Assembly: GCF_028389875.1 (NCBI RefSeq)
Contig: NC_084702.1
Coordinates: forward strand, 66,809,582-66,873,581
DNA from: Rhea pennata
Lineage: Eukaryota > Chordata > Aves > Rheiformes > Rheidae
Length of the DNA stretch: 64,000 nucleotides
Reading direction: 5' to 3'
Part shown: positions 57,101 to 64,000 of the stretch, piece after piece
Position numbering within the stretch: the first letter of the stretch is position 1
Layout of the letters: each line of letters begins with the position of its first letter
Notes under the pieces: model-generated
What the model was told of the DNA's origin: nothing
Databases searched by the model: none
The model's input: only the letters and a program-made list of their open reading frames with translations
Program-made: the position numbers and the translations under genes

Positions 57101-57381
57101 GTGGACCTACACTTAGGGATAAGTTCAGAGGAGATTAAATAGTGGAACATGTATGTATCCTCAGCCCAATGATGTGTAGAGAACTAACAGCAAGAAGTGG
57201 AAAACTTGTATGCCAGCCTGGTATGTTCAGTGTAATTGAATTACATATTGATAGAAATGGTTTTGCTTTTCCCCATGCACACTTCTTTAAACAACAGAAG
57301 TTTTTGTAGCTGTCCAGCAGGTGGAGTTAGAGGTCTTCTCAAGGCAGCCTGAAGATGATCAAAAAAAACCGCTCACTTAAA

Positions 57382-57433
57382 TGTGTGTGTGTGTGTGTAT
57401 GTATATATACATACATACATATATATACATACA
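57382..57433. repeat. TG/TATA/CATA microsatellite
   Basis: TG repeats pass into TATA and ACAT repeats. The tract contains partly self-complementary TGTATATATACA blocks and lies in the TTC33 intron. Confidence 0.8.
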
Positions 57434-58614
57434 AAGAGACACTATTGGGTTAAATTTTTAGTGATTTGTTAAAATTTTAAATTATTTTGCAGAAATATTA
57501 GTAAATAAAAAATCATGTTAATGCCACTCTAATTATGTTTATTCCTTATTCTGTTTTATGTTACCTGCCAAAAAGATCTTCTTTTCTAAAGCTGGCACTC
57601 ATTTGGAAAGACTGTGGCTTTAACTGGAACAAACTGCTTTGGCTGATCTACGAGATAGTCACCTATGTTAAAATAAATAGCTAATGTCACTTTGTTATTT
57701 GCTGATATAAATTAGTCTGATAAATTTTACTTTTCCTTTTACAGTAGCAAACTAAACAGTGACAAGCTGAAGTGCTGTGGATAGAACAGATAATCAGTTA
57801 ATCCTTGAAAATACTTCACTATTCTAGTGGAATCTAGTGGAACTCTTTAGGAGTTACTCTGTTCAGTTTTTTTACTCTTGTTATTAAAAAAAAAAAAAAA
57901 AAACAAGTTCAACTTCTGTGAAATGGCATTTAAGCTCAGCTTATATGAATGTGGATTACTTTTCTTCTGGCACAGATACACCAGAATTACTTCCACATAC
58001 CTACTTGCTAGCTTGTCATTCCTCAGCAATATACGCCACAGCAAGTTTCTTTCTGGCTTAGATACTGTAAGATATTAGTGAAGAGGAAGAAATTATCAGT
58101 CACAATCCTTTAAAAGAAGTGTTTAGTGTGGTGATCAGTTGAGTTAATGGTTAAGAAAAAGATATGTTTAGCAGACTGAGCAATAGATTAATATCTATTT
58201 AAAAAATAGATCTTTCTGTCATGATTTTATAATACATGTTTACTCTCAAGTTAAAAGTGTGTTTCAGGTTTAGATTATGGTAAGTACTTGATTACTAGTG
58301 AGTTAGGGAAGCATTTAAGTAATAAAGCTCTTCTCAGATTATTTTGCTAACTCATTTAGACGCAGCTAACATGGCAAAGGGCAAAGATCATTATGTGGAA
58401 ATTGCCATAAACCTTCAGTCAATAAAACTGATGTTATTTACATAATGAAAATGTTAGTAAAGAAGTTTCCCAGAAAATCTGCCAAAATCTACCAGCTGTC
58501 TTTGCCTGAAACATTTCAGCAGCTTAATTACATTGCTGTATACTTGGAGAAATGAGGCATATGGGATATTTTTAGAGGTGGGGTATATTGAGGAGGGGTC
58601 CAGGAAAGGAGGGT

Positions 58615-58641
58615 CCCCCCCCCCCCAAAAAAAAAAAAAAA
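58615..58641. repeat. C12-A15 homopolymer junction
   Basis: Twelve C followed at once by fifteen A and further A-rich sequence, about 60 bases before the CR1 fragment. Such a junction is unusual and prone to slippage or assembly error. Confidence 0.8.
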
Positions 58642-58699
58642 GAAAAAACAAAAAACACAACCCTCCAGACTCAAGAATAGTCCATCCCAATGAGCAGGA

Positions 58700-60430
58700 A
58701 ATTGAGCAAAGGTGGTAGGAGGTCTATGTGGATTAAACAGGGAGCTCCTGAACAAAACTCAGACATTAAATGGAAACATAAGAGAGATGGAAGCGGGATC
58801 AGGTGACCCAGGAGGAGTATAGAGAAATACAGCGATACTGTCTGAGCATGTAGGATTGAGATTAGGGAAACCAAACCCCACCTGGACTTGAATTTGGAAA
58901 GGATGTAAAGAGTAACACAAAGGGCTTCTACAGATGTATCAACAGCAAAGGGAAGGCTAGAGAAAATGTGGGCCCACTGCTGAATGGGACAGGGAGCCTA
59001 GTGAGAGAGGATGTGGAAAAGTCCAAATTACTCAATGCTTTCTTAGCCTTAGTCTTTACTGGTAAGACTTGCCTTCAAGAACTCCAAACCCTTAAGACCA
59101 GGAAGTGTTTGATTGGATACGTGTAAATCTATGGGACCTGATGGTATGCACCCTTGAGTGCTGAGAGAGCAGCTGATGTAGTTGAGAGGCCACTCAATCT
59201 TTGAAAGGTCATGATGATTAGGAGGAGGTTCCTAAGGACTGGAAGAAAGCTAATGTCACTCCTGTCTTCAAGAAGGAAGATTTGGGGAACTATAGGCCAG
59301 ACAGCTTCAAACTGATCCCTGGGAAGGCAATAGAGCAAATAATCCTGGAAATCATTTTGAAATATATGAAGGACAAGAAGGTGCTTGGGAGTTGTCAGCA
59401 TGGATTTATGAAGGGCAAGTCATGCTTGACCAACCCAATAGCCTTTAGAGATAAGAGATGACGGTGGATAAGCACTGGATGTTGTTTATCTTAACTTCAG
59501 TAAGGCTTTCAACACTGTCTCCCATTACATCCTCATAGACAAATTGATGAAATTAAGGCTGGATAAGTGGACAGGGTGTTGTATTGAAAACTGGCTGAAC
59601 TGCTGCACTCAAAGTGTTGTCATCAGCGGCACAAAGTCCAGCTAGAGGCCAATCCCTAGTGATGTACTTCTGGGGTCAATACTAGGTCCAAAACTGTTTA
59701 AACTCTTTACTGACCTGAACAATGGGGTAGAGTGCACCCTCAGCAAGGTTGGGAAGAATGACACCAGGTGCCCTTCAGAGGGGCCTCAAAAGATGAGAAA
59801 AATGAGCAGAGAGGAACCTCATGAAGTTCAAGAAAGGGAAATATGAATCCTGGCTCCTGGGGAGGAATAATCCCATGTACCAGTACAGGCTTGGGGCTGA
59901 CTGGCTGGAAAGCAGATTTGCAGAAAAGGACCCAGGGTCCAGATTAACCATAAGCCAGCAGTGTGCTTTTGTAACAAAAAAGGCCAACAGCATTGTGGGC
60001 TGCGTAAGGAAACATCAGCAGCAGGTTGAGAGGGATGATCCTTCCCTTCTGCTCAGCACTGATGAGGTCGTGGCTGCGGAGCTGCATCCAGTTCTGGACT
60101 CCCCGGTACAGGAGAGACATGAACGCACCAGAGGAAGTCCAGTGAAGGGCCACAAAGAGGATAAGGGATTGGAGCCTCTCCCACATGAGGAGAGGCTGAG
60201 AGAGCTGGGGCTGTTTAGCCTGGGGAAGAGAAGGGTTGGGGGAGATCTTACCACCTGAGGGGAGGGGGTAAAGAAGGCAGAGCCAGGCTCTTCTCAGGGG
60301 TGCCCGGTAACAGGGCAGGAGTCAGTGGGCTCACAGTGAAATACAAGAGAGTCCGTTTAAACCCAAAGAAACTTTTCCACAGAGAGGGTGAGCGACCACT
60401 GAAACAGGTGGCCAAGCAGAATGTTTTGTA
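58700..60430 (+). mobile_element. Degenerate CR1 LINE, ORF2 (endonuclease-RT polyprotein) fragment
   Basis: About 1.7 kb that translates, with many frameshifts and stops, into pieces of CR1 ORF2. Visible pieces are a WINKELL-like linker before RT near 58730, NYRPDSFKLIPGKAIEQ and CQHGFMKGKSCLTN (RT core, 59285-59440), LGSILGP (near 59670), GRNNPMYQYRLGADWLES (from about 59860), then EERLRELGLFSLGKRR (about 60190-60235). The catalytic FADD box is destroyed (VGKND near 59750), so it is inactive. The longest surviving frame is 145 codons (59821-60258). Unlike the CR1 tails near 2215 and 29473 it lacks the CR1 3' end, so it is truncated at both ends. Confidence 0.85.
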
Positions 60431-60499
60431 GTGTTTAACACCCTCCCATAAGTTGGTGTATGAAGTAACACTTCAATTTTCACCTTTGAGATACATTGC

Positions 60500-60518
60500 T
60501 ATATATATATATATATAT
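60500..60518. repeat. TA dinucleotide repeat
   Basis: About nine TA units in the TTC33 intron, shortly after the CR1 fragment. Confidence 0.8.
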
Positions 60519-63500
60519 TCAACTTATATTGGGGGTTTTATTGTTTTTTCTCACTTCTGAAAGAGTTTTTGCTTCCAGGTGGTGCAGCCAGTTGGCCTTC
60601 CTCATTGAAGAAGCTTTTTGTTACTTGTTTTAAATAGTTCCTTTACTTTAAATTACTATTTATCTTTAATATAGTTATTTTTCTTTGTTATGGTGAGCAT
60701 TTTTTTCCCAGCAACTGGTTATTATTTGGCAAATAGAGTTCAGTTTTGAATTTTAGTTACTAATTTTTTGCAAACTTTTCTGAGAGTATGTGTAAGAGAA
60801 TGATTTTGATAGCATCTCTCTTTTTAGAATTATTGCGACTTGAGACTTTGAATTGTGAGACTGTAGTATCTGTATTTGAATAATGTGTATATGAATGTGA
60901 GTATTTAGATATACAAAGGAAGAGAAATAGTAATGGAACAGCTGTCAACTATGCATATGCGTGCATATTTTTATATATAACATACATTTAGTGGCAAGCA
61001 TACTGTAACTGATGCGTGCATTCATCCTATATAACTTTAGGCACTTAATGGAGGCAGTTAAATTACGAATCTATCTGCTCAAGATTTATTTACAGTGCAA
61101 GTAGAAAGAGGTATCTCCAGACTATGGTTCAGCCCACTAAAGAGCTTAAACTGCAATTTGGAAGTTTCTGCCGCTCAGTATTAACAATATAGCTACATTA
61201 TAAAGGTGCCAGGACCATTTGCAGGCACTGCGGCCAGCTGGCACACAGCTTTCACAGCCTTGCTATGCAACTTTTACCTTCCTGAATAGGGTGGCCATGT
61301 GCAAACTGCCTTTTAAGAAAGGCCTGCTCCTACTCCAGGCCTGAGCCTGGGAATTGTCAGGGAGAATGCTGGCTGGCTGCGACCATGCCAAGGACTGATC
61401 CGTGCAAAAATTTAACAGTAATTCTACTCAAGTGCCACTGGCTGGAAATGCTCCCTGATACTTTTAGTTTGCTTATAGAGAGATAGCCCATGTGACTACA
61501 GGGTGACTGAAGTCTTACTGTAAATGCTTGAGGTTAAATACCTAAAACTAGGTGGGATGAATCAGGCCTAAATGCCTGTTCAAAAATGAAGGATTATTTC
61601 TCATTAGATCATTAAGCTTTGAGGGTCTGTTTCTTCTGAGTGAGAAATAGTCTTTTGAGCTATGTAAAAGAAAAACTCTTACATTCCCCAAAGAAATCTG
61701 CTATATAGTAATCTTTTTAATAAATTCTTATACACTGTGTCAGTTTTGGAAATGCTTTTTGAAACATGTAGAACATTATTGAGAAGTTCTTAAGCAAAAG
61801 TATTCCTCAGTTTTTCTATATACATTAGTCTCACAAATTTCTGTGCTTCATACGGAGGAATCGTGCTTGACAGCCATTTTCTTCTGTCCTTTTGATGCAT
61901 GTGAAGTTATTGGGAAATAATGAATACCAGTCTGATTTTTCACATTTCACTTTCAAAAATTCAGTATTTGCTTCTTAGTAATCAGTAGGGCAGGAATTAA
62001 TAGTATGTGAATTCTTGCATGGCAAACTGCTTCCTAGCACTTTTTCCACAGAGCTTTTGTTTATGTCTAAACAGTACTTGTATCTAGTCTGAGAAATTAT
62101 GCTAAAAATGATAGTCATGAGCAGGCATTAATTGTGAAGATTGATCTGGCCATGTCATGTTAGGATGTAACAAGTTGTAGGGTTACTCACAGACACACAA
62201 AGAGGCAGAAAACCTACATGCCTTGATTCTATTTTCTGTTGGTAGGTGCCTTGACTTTGGATACATTATCTCTGTGTCTCAGTCTTTCCACTTGTAAAAC
62301 AGGAATAATTGTGAAATGCCTCGTAAATCTTCTATGTAAAGACTAAAGTATTGGGTTTTTATTTTTCACTGTTACAAATTACTATAAGAATACTTACATT
62401 TGATCTTTATAACATATGAAAGCTATGCTTTAAGAATTAATTTAAAATCTGTGAAAGCACTTGTGCTGCCTGTATTTCTAATCTTAGGTTTTATATAAGT
62501 AAATTAATTACTCTTTTATAATCTGTTCTTTACCTTTTTCAGTTTAGATAGCCTTTTAGCAGTCTGACTTTTTTTTTTCTTTCTTTGAATGGATGTGTGT
62601 ATGTCATGTGGCTTTTCATGAGGTGCTGCTCTTTGGCAGCAATTCGGCAGTATTTCAGTTGAGCAAATCTTGCTGGTATCTGTTAAGTAAAGGATTTGAA
62701 AAGTCTGCTGTGAATGAGGGGTCAGTGTATGAAACAGAATGCAATGGCACCTTTTCATTTCCTCTTTAACTGTTTTGTTGAGATGAAGTGCTCCCTAATG
62801 AGTTTCTCTCACAGTTGAGTCATTTGTTTCTGGAGAAGACCTCTGAAAACTCCCTCCCCCCACCCCATATATTCTATATATTTGCTGGGACAGGCACAAT
62901 CTGTTACAATAGTACATATAATAGCAATAGCAGCACTATCACTGCCCTGTAGATGCAGATTTCTGCTAGCAGATCTGTGCTGGTAGATGGTGGTTAAGGA
63001 TTCCTGTAAGTATTTTAATGCAAAAGTCTACATTGCAAGATAAAATGTTTTGGGTTTGAGCCAAGAGGTAACTAAGAGATTTCATACATAACCTCAGACA
63101 TTTTTATTAAAAAACTCTTAAATCTAGAAATTTTTATGTACAGAGTGAAATGAAAAATCTAGTAATTTGAATTAATTTAAACGATATTTTACAGAGAAAT
63201 ACAAACTGGGACTTTTTTCAAATCCTTTACTCGACAGGCACCAACAAGAGTTGCTCAGCTGAAATACTGCTGTTAACGTCCAGTATTCCCTGTATTAATG
63301 ACATGCTATAGAATGTTCTTCCCTTCCCCTCCTACCCCTCAAGTTATTTTGTGATATATGCAGCAGTGTAGCTGGATATTAAAGGAAAAAAAAAAAAAGA
63401 GGGAAAAATATTTTATTACTCAGATGAAGGCTTTGGGGTTTATTTTGTGAAAATGGTTTAATTTCTACATATTTCTATTCCTTAAGGAAGCTGTGGAACA

Positions 63501-64000
63501 AAAATTACATGCTTTCTTAATTCTAATACCTTAGTTCATGTGCTCTTAAACAAAGCCTAGTTATTGTTGCTGACAAAGATTACATCAGAAAACCCAGCTT
63601 GTCTGACTTGTCCTTATGGTTCATGAAATGTAATTTTAAGGCAGCAACTCAATATCCATTGCATGATCATCACCATAATTGTCACTCAGCTGTTATTTTT
63701 CGGCAGCTTTAAAAAGAAATAGGATATGGTGATGGTTTTTGTTACTTTCCTAGATAAAGATTGTTTCTAAATGCCTTAATGTCATCCTGTTGCTTTCTAG
63801 TTCCCTAAATGATATTCTCCACATCTTGCTGTATTTCATGGAAGTATCTTTAAATTAGAAAGGATGCTTTTAAGTTGTAAATGCTCAGAGTGAAAGCTAT
63901 CCAGGAAAAACATCTTGCTCAGTTATTCAGTCAGGCCTTTACGCTGTTAGTTCAATTGGTGGGTGGGAAAATCAGAGCACTACATTCTTCTGTTTGTTTT

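Larger units (their letters stand above)
54157..64000 (+). other. TTC33: TTC33 intron (incomplete)
   Basis: Nearly 10 kb of AT-rich intron with no coding exon seen. It carries a TG/TATA microsatellite (57382-57433), a C12-A15 tract (58615-58641), a degenerate CR1 pol fragment (58700-60430), a TA repeat (60500-60518) and short poly-A/T runs. I searched the plus strand for an exon continuing the first TPR helix and did not see one. Confidence 0.7.

Noticed and set aside
59821..60258. A 145-codon frame that looks protein-like.
   Set aside because: It is real coding ancestry but belongs to the degenerate CR1 ORF2, not a host gene.

Overview
This is a vertebrate nuclear window, almost certainly avian. 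It has compact multi-exon genes with GT-AG introns, CpG-island promoters, and CR1 LINE fragments as the main dispersed repeat, some with the typical 3' end around 'ATTCTGTG'. Three of the four gene calls rest on intact spliced reading frames that I assembled exon by exon and checked for phase. The gene order C7 - RPL37 - PRKAA1 - TTC33 matches human 5p13 in inverted orientation, the block that lies on chicken Z. The species cannot be named from the sequence alone.

Layout. (1) 1-12410, minus strand: complement component C7, from its start codon at 12410 through 14 coding exons to the first Sushi/CCP module, where it leaves the window. One young-looking CR1 tail sits in an intron. (2) 12411-22900: about 10.5 kb between divergent genes. 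I found no gene here: an old CR1 on the minus strand, AT microsatellites and isolated GC-rich patches. Mammals carry CARD6 in this interval; nothing like its large exon is visible. (3) 22920-25945, plus: RPL37 with CpG island, 5'-TOP-like start, four exons encoding 97 residues, and a strong candidate box C/D snoRNA in its last intron. (4) 25946-31340: intergenic, with a CR1 tail and a CpG-containing patch of unknown role. (5) 31370-about 51390, plus: PRKAA1, the catalytic alpha-1 subunit of AMPK, complete in nine exons (560 codons), with a long 3'UTR carrying several poly(A) signals. (6) 52540-53740: a CpG-island promoter block for TTC33 that appears to be split by a minus-strand solo LTR. (7) 53936-64000, plus: first coding exon of TTC33 followed by nearly 10 kb of its next intron, which contains a 1.7 kb degenerate CR1 pol fragment.

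The genes do not form a pathway: C7 is a secreted terminal complement protein, RPL37 a ribosomal protein, PRKAA1 an energy-sensing kinase and TTC33 a small TPR protein. They share an old syntenic block. I found no clearly new biological system. The items most worth checking are the LTR in the TTC33 promoter, the in-frame upstream AUG of PRKAA1, the intronic snoRNA of RPL37 and the absence of CARD6.
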